Positions 26,791-35,609 are shown, counted from the first letter of the stretch. The stretch: DNA of 64,000 nucleotides from Siccirubricoccus phaeus (GCF_008360935.1 NZ_SRXO01000021.1:1-64000); one strand, 5' to 3'. Numbers and translations are program-made. The notes: generated by a model not told the origin, from the sequence alone.

Positions 26791-27273
26791 TCAGCCATCG
26801 GCGCGCGGCACCCAGGGGAGGCGGGCGACCTCGATGCCTTCCTCGCGCAGCGCCTCGGCCTCGGCGTCGCTGGTCTCGCCATAGATGCCGCGGGAATCGC
26901 TTTCGCCGCGGTGGATCTTGCGCGCTTCCTCGGCGAAATCCTGGCCGACATAGTCGCAATGCTTCTCCACCTCGGCCCGCATGCGCTGCAGCAGCGCCAT
27001 CACCTGGGCGGGCACGGGGCCGGCGGCCGCCTGGCTGCGGGCCTCGGCGGGCGGGGCGGCAGGGGGCGGCGCCTCGGCGGGCACGGGCAGCTTCGGGCGG
27101 CTCTTGCCCTTCTTCGGAATGGCCGGGGCCATCAACTGCTTCGCCACCTCGGTCCCGCCGCAGACCGGGCATTGCACGAAGCCGGCCTTGGCCTGCTTCT
27201 CATAGGCGGCGCTGTCCTTGAACCAGCCGTCGAATTCATGCCCGGAAGCGCAACGGAGGTCGTAGTGGATCAT
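26791..27273 (-). CDS. DUF1178 family protein
   Basis: This 160-aa protein of unknown function belongs to a family widespread in alphaproteobacteria. It begins MIHYDLRCASGHEFDGWFKD and has a second CxxC in QCPVCGGTEV, so the N-terminus looks like a small zinc ribbon. A Pro/Ala-rich linker (about 55-85) leads to a conserved C-terminal region with DYVGQDFAEEARKIHRGE and GIYGETSDAEAEALREEGI. The ATG at 27273 was chosen over 27282 because GAGG lies nine bases upstream and because relatives start MI-x-Y. It follows grxC on the same strand. Confidence 0.9.
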   Translation of the reverse strand: MIHYDLRCASGHEFDGWFKDSAAYEKQAKAGFVQCPVCGGTEVAKQLMAPAIPKKGKSRPKLPVPAEAPPPAAPPAEARSQAAAGPVPAQVMALLQRMRAEVEKHCDYVGQDFAEEARKIHRGESDSRGIYGETSDAEAEALREEGIEVARLPWVPRADG

Positions 27274-27362
27274 CCCGAACATCCTCGGCCCGGCGGGAAG
27301 TGCCGGGGCGTCATCGGAGTGTAGTGGTAGCACTCCCGAACGGGGAGTGCCAAAACGCGCGA

Positions 27363-27620
27363 TCAGCCGGTCAGAAGCGCGTCCAGCTTGCCGGCCCGCT
27401 CCAGCGCCATCAGGTCGTCGGAGCCGCCGATGGAGCGGCCATCGATGAAGATCTGCGGCACGGTGGTGCGGCCGCCGGAGCGGGCGATGGCGTCCTTGCG
27501 GGCCTGGGTACCGTGCGGGGCGTCCACCTCCTCGAAGGGCACGCCCTTGCGGGTCAGCAGCGCTACGGCGCGCTCGCAATAGGGGCAGAAGGGCTGGGTG
27601 TAGATCTCGATCTTCGGCAT
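27363..27620 (-). CDS. grxC: glutaredoxin 3
   Basis: This 85-aa dithiol glutaredoxin reduces disulfides with glutathione in the cytoplasm. It has the active site CPYC (Cys12/Cys15), the TVPQIFIDG cis-proline motif and GGSDDL for glutathione binding. Length is exactly that of the family. The upstream in-frame extension lacks coding character. The next minus-strand gene upstream is comF, separated by more than 200 bp of repeats, and DUF1178 follows 89 bp later, an order seen in other alphaproteobacteria. Confidence 0.96.
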   Translation of the reverse strand: MPKIEIYTQPFCPYCERAVALLTRKGVPFEEVDAPHGTQARKDAIARSGGRTTVPQIFIDGRSIGGSDDLMALERAGKLDALLTG

Positions 27621-27680
27621 GGGGAATAGCTTGGGGGCTTTTGCGGGCGAATCAAGGCGGCGGCGCCCCTCCCGGACCCA

Positions 27681-27715
27681 CCCTGCCAAAGGCCGAAGGG
27701 CCTTCGGAAACCATG
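27681..27715 (-). repeat. partial, inverted copy of the two-hairpin element
   Basis: Read on the minus strand this gives GGTTTCC-hairpin-GGCAGGGTGGG, matching the first half of the element at 22679-22715 (stem CCAAAGGCC/GGCCTTcGG with one mismatch at 27686-27707). The second hairpin is missing. It lies only about 50 bp from a full copy in the opposite orientation. Confidence 0.6.
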
Positions 27716-27755
27716 CGTCCCGGACCCGTCGGTCGAGACGCCAAACTCAAGGGTT

Positions 27756-27839
27756 CCAAGGGCCCTCCGGCCCTTGGCGGGGAGAGTTTGAGAGGGGTCG
27801 CGCCGTAAGGCGCGCCTTACGGCGCGACGCCCCTCTCAA
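27756..27839. terminator. two-hairpin 3'-end element at the comF end
   Basis: The first hairpin CCAAGGGCC/GGCCCTTGG (27756-27777) differs from the copy at 22685 by paired changes that keep the stem. The second is a long stem of about 25 base pairs (27788-27839) with arms TTGAGAGGGG/CCCCTCTCAA and TCGCGCCGTAAGGCG/CGCCTTACGGCGCGA, with a two-base bulge. The comF stop TGA (27836-27838) lies in the outer arm, as the glnQ-like stop does in the other copy. Confidence 0.75.
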
Positions 27840-28627
27840 GACCTTTCAAGCCGCGGGTCCGGCACCCTTGCCGCCGTCAGCACGTCCACCGCCGCGGCGC
27901 CCGCCGCCAGCAGCGCCCGGGCGCAGGCGTCCGCCGTGGCGCCGGAGGTCATCACGTCATCCACCAGCAGCACCCGCCGCCCCTCGATGCGCCGTGCCAG
28001 GCGCGCCGGCGCCAGGAAGGCATCCTCCAGCACCGCCACCCGCGCCGCGGCGCCGAGATCGCCGAGCGGCGGAGTGGCACGCCGGCGCCGCAGCAGATCC
28101 GGCAGATGCGGCTTGCCGGCCCGTCCGGCGAGCAGCCCGGCCAGCAGCGCCGCCTGATTGTAGCGCCGGGCGAAAAGCCGTCGCCAATGCAGCGGCACCG
28201 GCGCCAGCAGCTCCGCCCGCGCCAGCAGCGCCGCCCCGGCCCGTGCCATGTGCAGGGCCAGAGGCCTCGCCAGCTCCGTCCGATCGGCATGCTTGAAGGG
28301 CAGGATCAGCTTCTGCGCGCCGGCATCGTAGCGCAGCGCCGCCCTGGCCTGGGCGAAGGCACGGGGCGTGGCGGCGCAGACCTCGCAGAGCGGCCCCTGC
28401 GGCCCCGGCACGCCATGGCCGGCATGCGGAAAGGGCACGCCGCAGCAGGCGCAGCAGGGCGCGCCGATGAAGGACAGCCCGCCGAAGCAGGCGGCGCAGA
28501 GCGTGCCCTGCAGCTGCACCGGCGCGTCGCAGGTGAGGCAACGCGGCGGCAGCAGCAGGTCCAGTGCGCCGCCGCCCAGACGCCGCCCGAGGCGGCGCAG
28601 CCCGTCAAGCGGTGCCGAAGCGGGCAT
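27836..28627 (-). CDS. comF: ComF family phosphoribosyltransferase-like protein
   Basis: This 263-aa protein of the ComF family is linked to DNA uptake in competent species, though its molecular role is unclear elsewhere. The N-terminus holds four CxxC pairs (CLTC, CAAC, CCACC, CEVC) that would bind zinc. The C-terminus has the PRPP-binding loop VLLVDDVMTSGAT. The core RRYNQAALLA is conserved. The start at 28627 overlaps the rhodanese gene by 23 bases and no better start exists downstream before the first Cys motif. The stop codon lies within a dispersed hairpin. Confidence 0.92.
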   Translation of the reverse strand: MPASAPLDGLRRLGRRLGGGALDLLLPPRCLTCDAPVQLQGTLCAACFGGLSFIGAPCCACCGVPFPHAGHGVPGPQGPLCEVCAATPRAFAQARAALRYDAGAQKLILPFKHADRTELARPLALHMARAGAALLARAELLAPVPLHWRRLFARRYNQAALLAGLLAGRAGKPHLPDLLRRRRATPPLGDLGAAARVAVLEDAFLAPARLARRIEGRRVLLVDDVMTSGATADACARALLAAGAAAVDVLTAARVPDPRLERS

Positions 28628-30191
28628 CGCCGTCGCGGGCGACCTCATGCACCAGGTCGATCTCCCAGGAGAGGTATTCGCGCATCGCCGCCTCCACCCC
28701 TTCGTTGCGGTCGTAGGGGCGCAGATAGGTGTCGATGCAGGCGGCATCCTCCGGGTTGCGGCGATCGGCGGCAAGCGGCAGGCCGGCGGCTTTCCAGGCG
28801 GCCATGCCGCCTTCCAGCAGCAGCACCGGGGCGGCGGTCAGCCCGCGCAGCTCCGGCACCGTCAGGCGGGCCAGGGCTGGGTCGGCGGCGGCCACCACCA
28901 CCTGCTTCGCGCCGGAAAGCGCCGGGGCCAGGGCGGCCAGGCGGGTGCGCACGCCCCAGAGGGCGCCGGGGATCGCCGCCTCGCGGAAATCAAGCGAGCG
29001 GGTGAGCTGCACCACCCTGGTCCCGCCCGCCTCCAGCGCCGCGGCCAGGGCGGCGGGGGAGATGGCGGGGGCCTCCACCGCCGCGGCCTCCGGGCAATCC
29101 GGCGCCTTGCTGCCGGTTTCCAGCTTCCCCTGCAGCCCGCCTTCCAGGACGAAGACCTCCCACTGGCCGAGCTGGCGCAGCCAGCCCCCGGCCATGCGGG
29201 CGCGCACGCCGGTATCGTCCACCAGCACGATCCGGGCGCCGCGCACCGCCACCCATTGGTCAGTGGCCTGGACGAGCTGCCCGCCCGGCGCGTTGCGGCT
29301 GCCGGGCAGATGGCCGGCGGCATATTCCGCGGGGTCGCGCACATCCAGCACCAGGGTGGTGCGGTCCGGCTCCGCCAGCAGGGCGGCGAGGCCGGCGCGG
29401 TCCAGCGGTTTCACCCCGTGCCGGGCGGCGAAGGCCTGGGCGCGTTGCAGCGCCAGGGGCAGGCTGGCGGGGGTGCCTTCGGGGTAGCTGAGGGTCCTGC
29501 CGCGGTCGCAGGCGAAGCCCGCCAGCTCCCACCCCATGGTACCGTTGCGCAGCGCCACCACCTTGTTCGGCACGCCCGCCGAGCGCAGGGATTCGGCGCC
29601 CATGATGGAGCGGGTGCGGCCGGCGCAATTCACCACGATGGTGGTGGCCGGGTCCGGCGCCAGCTCGCCGATGCGGTAGACCAGCTCGCCCCCCGGCACG
29701 CAGGTGGCGCCGGGGATGGACATGCGGCGGAATTCCTCCATGGGCCGGCTGTCCAGGATGACCATGTCGGTGCCGCCGGCGCGCAGGGCGTCCAGCTCGG
29801 CCGGATCGATGGAAGGGGTGTGGTAGTGGTGCTCCACCCATTCCCCGAAGGCCTTGGAGGGGACGTTCACGCCGGAGAAGAGGACATAGCCCGCCGCTTC
29901 CCAGGAAGGCGTGCCGCCCTCCAGCACCGAGACGTCGGTATAGCCCACGCTCTCCAGCCAGGCGGCGAGGCGGGCGGCCAGCCCACCCTCGCCGCCATCC
30001 ACGCAGGCGATGCGGACAGTGCGGCACGGCAGGATGGCCCGGGCCCGCAGCTCCGCCTGGGAGAGCGGGCAGGGATTGGCCCAGAAGAGATGGGCGCGGC
30101 CGAATTCCCCGACCTCCCGCGCATCCAGGATGGCGAGTTCCTGGCCGTCATGGATCCAGCCTTTCAGGGTCGGCGCGTCGATGCTGCGCAT
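28605..30191 (-). CDS. four-domain rhodanese-like sulfurtransferase
   Basis: The 528-aa protein contains four tandem rhodanese folds. Domain 1 (about 1-105) has Cys63 in ACVDGGEG. Domain 2 (about 125-230) has a full active loop CAGRTRS at Cys189. Domain 3 (about 265-355) has VDDTGVRA and domain 4 (about 385-475) has AAADPALA at the same place, so both lack the catalytic cysteine. Only one or two sites can carry a persulfide, and the others are probably structural or bind a partner. Signal and membrane segments are absent, so it is cytoplasmic. Sulfur donor and acceptor are unknown. It precedes comF. Confidence 0.9.
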   Translation of the reverse strand: MRSIDAPTLKGWIHDGQELAILDAREVGEFGRAHLFWANPCPLSQAELRARAILPCRTVRIACVDGGEGGLAARLAAWLESVGYTDVSVLEGGTPSWEAAGYVLFSGVNVPSKAFGEWVEHHYHTPSIDPAELDALRAGGTDMVILDSRPMEEFRRMSIPGATCVPGGELVYRIGELAPDPATTIVVNCAGRTRSIMGAESLRSAGVPNKVVALRNGTMGWELAGFACDRGRTLSYPEGTPASLPLALQRAQAFAARHGVKPLDRAGLAALLAEPDRTTLVLDVRDPAEYAAGHLPGSRNAPGGQLVQATDQWVAVRGARIVLVDDTGVRARMAGGWLRQLGQWEVFVLEGGLQGKLETGSKAPDCPEAAAVEAPAISPAALAAALEAGGTRVVQLTRSLDFREAAIPGALWGVRTRLAALAPALSGAKQVVVAAADPALARLTVPELRGLTAAPVLLLEGGMAAWKAAGLPLAADRRNPEDAACIDTYLRPYDRNEGVEAAMREYLSWEIDLVHEVARDGDARFGTA

Positions 30192-30220
30192 GTGGTGGGC
30201 TCCTCCGTTGCGCGGAGGCT

Positions 30221-30323
30221 AGAGCGGTTTCACGCTGACTGTGCAGCGCGAAACCGCTCTAGCTTATGGATGGTAGAGCAGATTCACGCCTCCGGGCGAT
30301 GCCGCCCTCCGGCGATCTGCTCT
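30221..30323. repeat. 103-bp dispersed double-hairpin repeat, copy 2
   Basis: Nearly identical to 121-223, with one extra difference near the join of the two hairpins (TGGATGG for TGGATTG). It lies 30 bp upstream of the rhodanese start and ends in TCTAG. The junction with the next family of repeats follows within 60 bp. Confidence 0.92.
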
Positions 30324-30380
30324 AGCCCGCGGCCACGGCGCCCACCAGGGCCGGGCGCCCCGCGCCGCGCCCGAGCCCGC

Positions 30381-30530
30381 GCCGCCCGTCGCCCTGCCGC
30401 GGCTTCGCCGCGGCAGGCTGTGCGGGGCGCCGGTCATCCGGCCTGAAAGGGCCCCATGGCGGCGCGCAGCGCCCGCCCGGGGCGAAACCCGGGGCCCCTG
30501 CGAAGGCGGGCAGCGACGTCGCGGGGACTA
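30381..30530 (-). repeat. post-stop GC-rich dispersed element, copy 2
   Basis: On the minus strand it starts directly after the stop of the trypsin-like protease and reads TAGTCCCCGCGACGTCGC, then GGGGCCCCGGG, GGGGCCC and the hairpin CCTGCCGCGGC/GCCGCGGCAGG (30393-30417). It matches 26601-26750 in the opposite orientation. Confidence 0.75.
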
Positions 30531-31451
30531 TCAGCGCATGCAGCGCAGGAAGACGGTGGAAGGATGCGCCACCTCGCCAACCTCGGCAGCGGTGCGGGCC
30601 GCGCCGCTCTGGGCGACGCGCGGCTCCACCCCGTTGCGGCGGAGGAACTCCACCGCCTCGCCGCCCTTCACCGCGAAATTGACGTTCTGCGGAATGTCGC
30701 CGGTGCTCTGCGCGATGCGCTGGGCATTCAGCTTGGACACCACCACCCCCACCACATGCCCCTGCATATCCAGCAGCGGCCCGCCCGAATTGCCCGGCTG
30801 CACCGGCGCGCTGATCTGGTATTGCCGCGCATTGTCGCGCAGCCCGGCCAGGGCCGAGACCTCCCCGGTGGTCAGGGTGGGGCCGGAGGAAAGCAGCCCG
30901 GCCAGCGGGAAGCCATAGGTCACCACCCCCTCGCCCCGCCGCATCTCCGGCCCGCTGCGGAAGGCGAGCGGCGGGCCGGCATTGCCGCGGACATTCAGCA
31001 GCGCCAGGTCGCGCTGCTCATCCGTGGCGGCGACGGTCGCCACCAGCTCCTGCCCGCCGGCGGCGGGGCGGACGCGCATCTCGCTGCAGCCATTGGCGAC
31101 ATGGTGGTTGGTCAGCAGCCGCCCCGGCGCCACGACGAAGCCGGTGCCGGAGGAGACCGGGCGGCGCCCGCCGCCGCCGCCCCCGCCGCCGAAGGGATCG
31201 CTGCCCGGCGGCAGGGGCGGCGGCTTGCCGGCCAGGCTGGCGCCCGGCGCCGGTGCAGGGGCAGGGGCAGGGGCAGGGGCAGGGGTGGCGCCGGGGCCGG
31301 GCGGCGTGCCGCGCAGCGGCGGATTGCTGAAGGAAGGCTTGCCCCCCGGCGCGTTGGGCGAGGGCTCGGCGCCAAGCGGCGGCGGCTTCTGCCCGCAGGC
31401 GGGCGCCGCCACCAGGGCGGACAGCATGAAAGGGACAATCCAGGCTCGCAT
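30531..31451 (-). CDS. exported trypsin-like serine protease
   Basis: This 306-aa HtrA/trypsin-fold protease has the triad His117 (LLTNHHVANG), Asp148 (EQRDLALLNV) and Ser222 (QPGNSGGPLLD). There is no PDZ domain. The N-terminus is a secretion signal ending at AAPAC-G, so it may be a lipoprotein anchored at Cys19. Then comes a low-complexity Pro/Ala tract (from a hexanucleotide repeat) and an eight-glycine run before the protease domain. Start is 31451 or the adjacent ATG at 31454, with AGGG upstream. It probably acts in the periplasm or at the outer membrane; the target is unknown. Confidence 0.9.
   Translation of the reverse strand: MRAWIVPFMLSALVAAPACGQKPPPLGAEPSPNAPGGKPSFSNPPLRGTPPGPGATPAPAPAPAPAPAPGASLAGKPPPLPPGSDPFGGGGGGGGRRPVSSGTGFVVAPGRLLTNHHVANGCSEMRVRPAAGGQELVATVAATDEQRDLALLNVRGNAGPPLAFRSGPEMRRGEGVVTYGFPLAGLLSSGPTLTTGEVSALAGLRDNARQYQISAPVQPGNSGGPLLDMQGHVVGVVVSKLNAQRIAQSTGDIPQNVNFAVKGGEAVEFLRRNGVEPRVAQSGAARTAAEVGEVAHPSTVFLRCMR
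31255..31284. repeat. hexanucleotide tandem repeat (GCAGGG x5)
   Basis: Five exact copies of GCAGGG encode alternating Pro-Ala in the linker of the protease gene on the minus strand. Copy-number change by multiples of six would keep the frame and only lengthen or shorten the linker. Confidence 0.9.
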
Positions 31452-31597
31452 CATGGAACCCTGCCGGCGGGTGGGGGTGGTGGTCAACCGGAACGGCTCC
31501 GGAAGCGTCACCCAGATGGGGACGCCAGCCTGGCAGCAGGAGGGCGAAAACCGTGAAGGCGCGAAGTTCCTGCGGAAGGGCGGCAGCGCCGGGCCCC

Positions 31598-32032
31598 TCA
31601 ATGCGCCGCCCGCCGGGCCAGGGCGGGCCGCAGCGGCCGCCCCTCGGCGCGTGGCCGCAGACCGTCCAGCACCGCGAGCAACTGGCCGATCTCGAAGGGC
31701 TTCTGCAGCAGGGCGCGGGGCGGCCGGGGATTCTGGAACAGCAGCTCCCGCCCGCCGGGCGGCAGGTAGCCGGTCATCACCACCAGGGGCAGGTCCGGCT
31801 GCTCCTCGCGCAGCGTGGCGATCAATTGCCACCCGGTCATGCGCGGCATGGCGAGGTCGGTCAGCAGCAGGTCGAAGCGGCTTTCCCGCGCCAGGCGCAG
31901 GGCGGCCTCGCCATCCGGGGCCAGCACCGGCCGGTGGCCGGCCTCGGTCAGCACGTCTTCCAGCACCATCGCCGCCAGGGCTTCGTCTTCCGCCACCAGG
32001 ACCCGTAATGGCGGCCCAACTTGCTCCGTCAT
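31598..32032 (-). CDS. single-domain response regulator (CheY-like)
   Basis: The 144-aa protein is one receiver domain with no output domain. Acidic pocket Glu15/Asp16, phospho-acceptor Asp59 (LLLTDLAMP), Thr87 (VVMTGY) and Lys111 (LLQKPFE) are all present, so it should be phosphorylated. The extension after residue 120 is basic and Pro-rich. It resembles receivers at the C-terminus of hybrid histidine kinases, but no kinase gene is near. It probably signals through a partner protein. The 284-bp gap upstream holds no recognised gene. Confidence 0.9.
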   Translation of the reverse strand: MTEQVGPPLRVLVAEDEALAAMVLEDVLTEAGHRPVLAPDGEAALRLARESRFDLLLTDLAMPRMTGWQLIATLREEQPDLPLVVMTGYLPPGGRELLFQNPRPPRALLQKPFEIGQLLAVLDGLRPRAEGRPLRPALARRAAH

Positions 32033-32316
32033 GACCGCTTTGCCTTCCGTGGTCCCGCCTCGCGAGGACCCATGGATGCTCTAGCGCTCACGCGGGCGAG
32101 CGGGGATCAAACCCGCTTGAATTCTGCGGCATCGAGGGACCCGTTTCAGCATCGACCCGGCCGCAAAGCAGCAAAAAACAACCCCTGCGGCAAGCCAGTC
32201 GGCGCCACGCCCCGCAACAGAAAAGCCACGGCAGCCTAGCCCATCCCGGCCGGAACGGTCTCCGGCCCGATGCGCGAATCGGCGCTGCCCCGGATCAGGA
32301 CAAGCTGCTCCGGGCC

Positions 32317-33564
32317 TCACGGTTCCGGCACGGCTTCGCGCAGGCCGCTTCCGGCCGGCGCGAAGCTGCTCTCGCCCCAATCCCGCACCGCCCGCAGATA
32401 GGCGGCGACCGAAAGGGCGGGGTCCGCCGCCACGCGCAAATGCGCCGCCGCCGCCGCGCCGCGCGCCGCCAGCGCCGCCGGCGCGGCCAGCAGCCCGGCG
32501 ATCGCCGTGGCGAGCCGCGGCGCCGGATCCGGCCCTGGCGGGAATTTGGCCACCACCGCATCCGGATATTCGCCGAGCGGCCCGGCGGCATCGACCAGCG
32601 CCGGCAGGCCGAGGCCGAGCGCCCGGACCAGCGCGCCGGAACTCTCCCCGGCCAGCGGCCAGCGGAGATTGACCAGCAGATCGGCCGCCCGGGCATAGGC
32701 GAGGAATTCCGCCTCCCCCAGCCAGCCGGTGATCCGTACCCGGTCGCCGAGGCCGAGCCGGGCGACCATCCCTTCCAGGTCGAACCCCGCCTCCACCGCC
32801 CCGGCGATCACATGCAGCAGGGGCGAGCCGGCATCGCGCAGCCGCGCCACCGCCTCCAGCACCAGGTCGATGCGCTTGGCCGGCGTCGCATGGCCGAGCG
32901 AGAGCAGCACCGGCCGGTCCGGCGGCAGGTGGCAGCGGGCACGGGCCTCCGCCTTGCCCAGCCCTGCCGCCGCCGCGACCAGCGGCGAAAGGTGGTGCGG
33001 CACCACCCGCACCTCCGGCCCGCCGATCCGGGTGACGCGGCCGGCGGCGAAGCGGCTGTGCACCAGCACGCCGCGCGCCCGGTCCAGCACCGCCCCGTTC
33101 AGCGGCAGCAGGAAGCGCTGCGCCGGGTCGAACAGCCCCTGCCGCCGGCGCCGGGCCAGGCGCCGCCCTGCCTCGCCGTACTCCGCCGCCAGCGCCTGCT
33201 CATACCCGGCCCAGTCGCCGCGGCCGAGGGTCAGCGCCTCGACCAGGTGATGCAGTACCGGGTCATGCAGCACCAGGATGCCAGGGCTCCGCAGCGCCGC
33301 CCGGTAGACATGCGCATGGTCCATGGAATTGCCGAGCTGGAAGAGATGCGGCCGGGCGGCGAGGCCGGGCCGGGCGCGGTACTCCATCTCCGCCAGCACC
33401 TCGCAGCCGGGCAGCGCCACCTTGTCCGCCAGCCGCGCCACCACCACGGCGAGGCGCAGATGCGCCGCCAGCAGCGGCAGCAGCTCCGCGCTGTAGGCGG
33501 CGATGCCGGAACGCGCCGGCGGCAACGGGGTGAAGACGACGAGGTCGGGCGATGCGGCGCTCAT
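32317..33564 (-). CDS. GT4-family glycosyltransferase
   Basis: This 415-aa GT-B glycosyltransferase opens with a glycine-poor N-terminal Rossmann domain (LVVFTPLPPARSGIAAYSAELL) and has the donor-binding region PVLLSLGHATPAKRIDLVLEA and ITGWLGEAEFLAYARAADLLVNLRWP-type motif, with Glu in GESSGALVRALGLG. It is the last of three consecutive minus-strand genes (GT4, DUF4214, this gene), with 18 bp to the DUF4214 stop, so they are probably co-transcribed for synthesis of one surface glycan. Donor and acceptor are unknown. Confidence 0.88.
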   Translation of the reverse strand: MSAASPDLVVFTPLPPARSGIAAYSAELLPLLAAHLRLAVVVARLADKVALPGCEVLAEMEYRARPGLAARPHLFQLGNSMDHAHVYRAALRSPGILVLHDPVLHHLVEALTLGRGDWAGYEQALAAEYGEAGRRLARRRRQGLFDPAQRFLLPLNGAVLDRARGVLVHSRFAAGRVTRIGGPEVRVVPHHLSPLVAAAAGLGKAEARARCHLPPDRPVLLSLGHATPAKRIDLVLEAVARLRDAGSPLLHVIAGAVEAGFDLEGMVARLGLGDRVRITGWLGEAEFLAYARAADLLVNLRWPLAGESSGALVRALGLGLPALVDAAGPLGEYPDAVVAKFPPGPDPAPRLATAIAGLLAAPAALAARGAAAAAHLRVAADPALSVAAYLRAVRDWGESSFAPAGSGLREAVPEP

Positions 33565-33582
33565 CCCCGTCGCCGCCCCGGC

Positions 33583-34224
33583 TCAGCGGGCTTCCAGGGC
33601 AAGGATGCGGGCCTCCAGGGCGCGCAGCCGCGCCTCCATCTGCAGCTGGCTGGCGGCCAGCAGATCCCCGACATAGCCGGCCAGCAGCGGCGCCAGGGCG
33701 GCGGCGGCGCGTTCCTCGGCGGTGGCCAGCGCGCTTTCCGAGGCGCCGGCGCCGCGCAGCAGCCCGGCGACGCCCTCCAGCCGCTCGCCCACCTCCCGCC
33801 GCAGCAGGGCCAGCTCCTGGCGCAGCGCGGCGTCCCGGGCCTCGATCACCTCGGCGCCCAGCCCGCCGAGGCCGGCGCCGTCCTGCACCGCCAGCGCCTC
33901 GCGCAGCTCGAGGAGCTGCTCGGCGAGGAATTCGCTGCGGATCGCCAGCACCGCCTGCAGCGCGGCGAGCGGGTCGGTCGGCAGGATCGGGCCGGGCGGC
34001 AGGTGGATGGGCGCGGCGACGCGCTTCGCCTCCTCGGACTCCAGCATTTCCCGCAGCGCATCGGGGCGGCGCTCCGGCCGGTCCGCGATCAGCCCGTGGT
34101 AATGCGCGTAGCCCCCCGGATCCGGCCAGCGCCGCAGCAGGGCGACATAGAGGGTGACCACGAAATCATGGTCTTCCCCGAAGAGCAGGTCCCCGGCCTC
34201 GAAGCGGCGGCGGGGGGCGGCCAT
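33583..34224 (-). CDS. DUF4214-like domain protein with coiled coil
   Basis: The 213-aa protein has an N-terminal segment (about 15-65) of DUF4214 type: FVVTLYVALLRRWPDPGGYAHY followed by a helix with MLESEEAKRV. The rest is a long Ala/Leu/Glu-rich helical region (about 85-213), likely a coiled coil. Its start overlaps the stop of the upstream GT4 gene by one base (TGATG). Similar DUF4214 segments occur in the giant GT2 enzyme at 271-3630, so this module may guide glycosyltransferases or bind glycan in this organism. No enzymatic motif is visible. Confidence 0.78.
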   Translation of the reverse strand: MAAPRRRFEAGDLLFGEDHDFVVTLYVALLRRWPDPGGYAHYHGLIADRPERRPDALREMLESEEAKRVAAPIHLPPGPILPTDPLAALQAVLAIRSEFLAEQLLELREALAVQDGAGLGGLGAEVIEARDAALRQELALLRREVGERLEGVAGLLRGAGASESALATAEERAAAALAPLLAGYVGDLLAASQLQMEARLRALEARILALEAR

Positions 34225-35609
34225 CACTCGGCCGCCAGGCGCGGCGCCTCGGCCGGGGCCGGGGGCGCCAGCTTCATGCCGAGCCTGCCGTAGAGGGCGC
34301 GGAGCCGCTCGTCGTAGCGCTCCGGGCTGAACAGGGCGGCGCGGCGCGGCCCGGCCTCGGCCAGCCGGGCGCGCAGCTCGGCATCGCCGTCCAGCGCCTG
34401 GATGGCCTGGACGAGGCCGGAGATGTCGTAGGGGTCCACCTGCAGCGCCGCATCCCCGACGACCTCCGGCATGGAGGCGGAGTTGGAGGTGATGACCGGG
34501 GTGCCGAGCAGCATGGATTCCAGCGCCGGCAGGCCGAACCCCTCGTAGAGCGAGGGGAAGAGCACGCCGCGGGCGCCGCGGATCAGGTTCACCAGCAGGC
34601 GGAAAGGGGCGTAGTCCAGCAGGATGATCTTGCGCCGCGTGCGCAGCGTGCCGCCTTCCAGCACCATGGTGCGGATATGGTCGTCGAACATCAGCCGGAG
34701 CTCCTGCTCCGACTTCCAGGCCTTCTTGCCGACGATGACCAGCGGATCCGCGACATTGGCCGCGAGATAGGCCTGGATCAGCCGGCCGACATTCTTCTTC
34801 GGCTCGATGGCGCCGAAGAACAGCCAGTAGCGGCCGGCCGTCAGGCCGAAGCTGCCCTCGATCTCGGCGGCGACGGCAGGCATCGGCACCTCGCGGAAGC
34901 GCCGCGGGATGTCCACCGCCTGGTAGGTGTTGGTCACCCGCTCCTCCGGAATGCCGAGCAGGTTGACGATGTCCCGCTTCGAGGCCTCCGAGACCGTGAC
35001 GATATGCGCCGCGCTGCGGCCGAGCAGGCGGTTGAGGCGGAAATAGCGCCGCTTGTTGTCGAGGGTGGTGTAGGGCAGGCGCAGCGGCACCAGGTCGTGC
35101 ATGGTGTAGATGTTGCGGGTGCCGGGCATGGTGATCGGGATCGGGTAGGTCCAGTGCATCAGCTCCGGCCGGCGGCCGCCGCGCATATGCACCGGGAGCA
35201 GCCGCTGCAGCACGCGGAAATGCGCCTGTGCCTGCTGGAACACCTCCCGCGCGTTCCAGATCTCGTCGTAATGCGGCAGGCGGTCGCGGAAGGTGGTGGC
35301 GATGACCTGGCCGGTGACCGGCACCCGGTTGGCGACCTCGCCGCCCGGGGCGCCGACCAGCCGGTAGCCGCGGCGGATGGCCTGCAGCCATTGTGGCGCC
35401 TCGCCCACCCTTTCGTCGAAGAAGGCGATCTCCCGGATCAAGGGATCGCGAGACGGCGAGGCGCGGGTGCCGTAGAGCACCCCCACCTCGGCGCCCAGCC
35501 GGCCGAGGGCGAAGCTGAGGTTGCGCGCATAGGTGGCCACGCCGGTGCCCTGGTCGAGCGCCAGATTATAGCCGTCGAGGAAGAGTCTGGGCCGCGTCGG
35601 GGCACCCAT
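34224..35609 (-). CDS. GT4-family glycosyltransferase
   Basis: The 461-aa enzyme is a retaining GT-B glycosyltransferase. It begins [26 protein letters not shown], has [38 protein letters not shown], the donor-site lysine region [19 protein letters not shown] and the EX7E motif [11 protein letters not shown]. This resembles mannosyl/rhamnosyl transferases of exopolysaccharide loci. ATG 35609 ([10 protein letters not shown]) is preferred to 35660 because GGAG lies upstream and the extra 17 residues lack family similarity. It is the first gene of the minus-strand set. Confidence 0.92.
   Translation of the reverse strand: MGAPTRPRLFLDGYNLALDQGTGVATYARNLSFALGRLGAEVGVLYGTRASPSRDPLIREIAFFDERVGEAPQWLQAIRRGYRLVGAPGGEVANRVPVTGQVIATTFRDRLPHYDEIWNAREVFQQAQAHFRVLQRLLPVHMRGGRRPELMHWTYPIPITMPGTRNIYTMHDLVPLRLPYTTLDNKRRYFRLNRLLGRSAAHIVTVSEASKRDIVNLLGIPEERVTNTYQAVDIPRRFREVPMPAVAAEIEGSFGLTAGRYWLFFGAIEPKKNVGRLIQAYLAANVADPLVIVGKKAWKSEQELRLMFDDHIRTMVLEGGTLRTRRKIILLDYAPFRLLVNLIRGARGVLFPSLYEGFGLPALESMLLGTPVITSNSASMPEVVGDAALQVDPYDISGLVQAIQALDGDAELRARLAEAGPRRAALFSPERYDERLRALYGRLGMKLAPPAPAEAPRLAAE

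Noticed and set aside
32033-32316. tRNA or small RNA in the gap before the response regulator
   Set aside because: No acceptor-stem pairing or T-loop signature was found; only short G/C stems.
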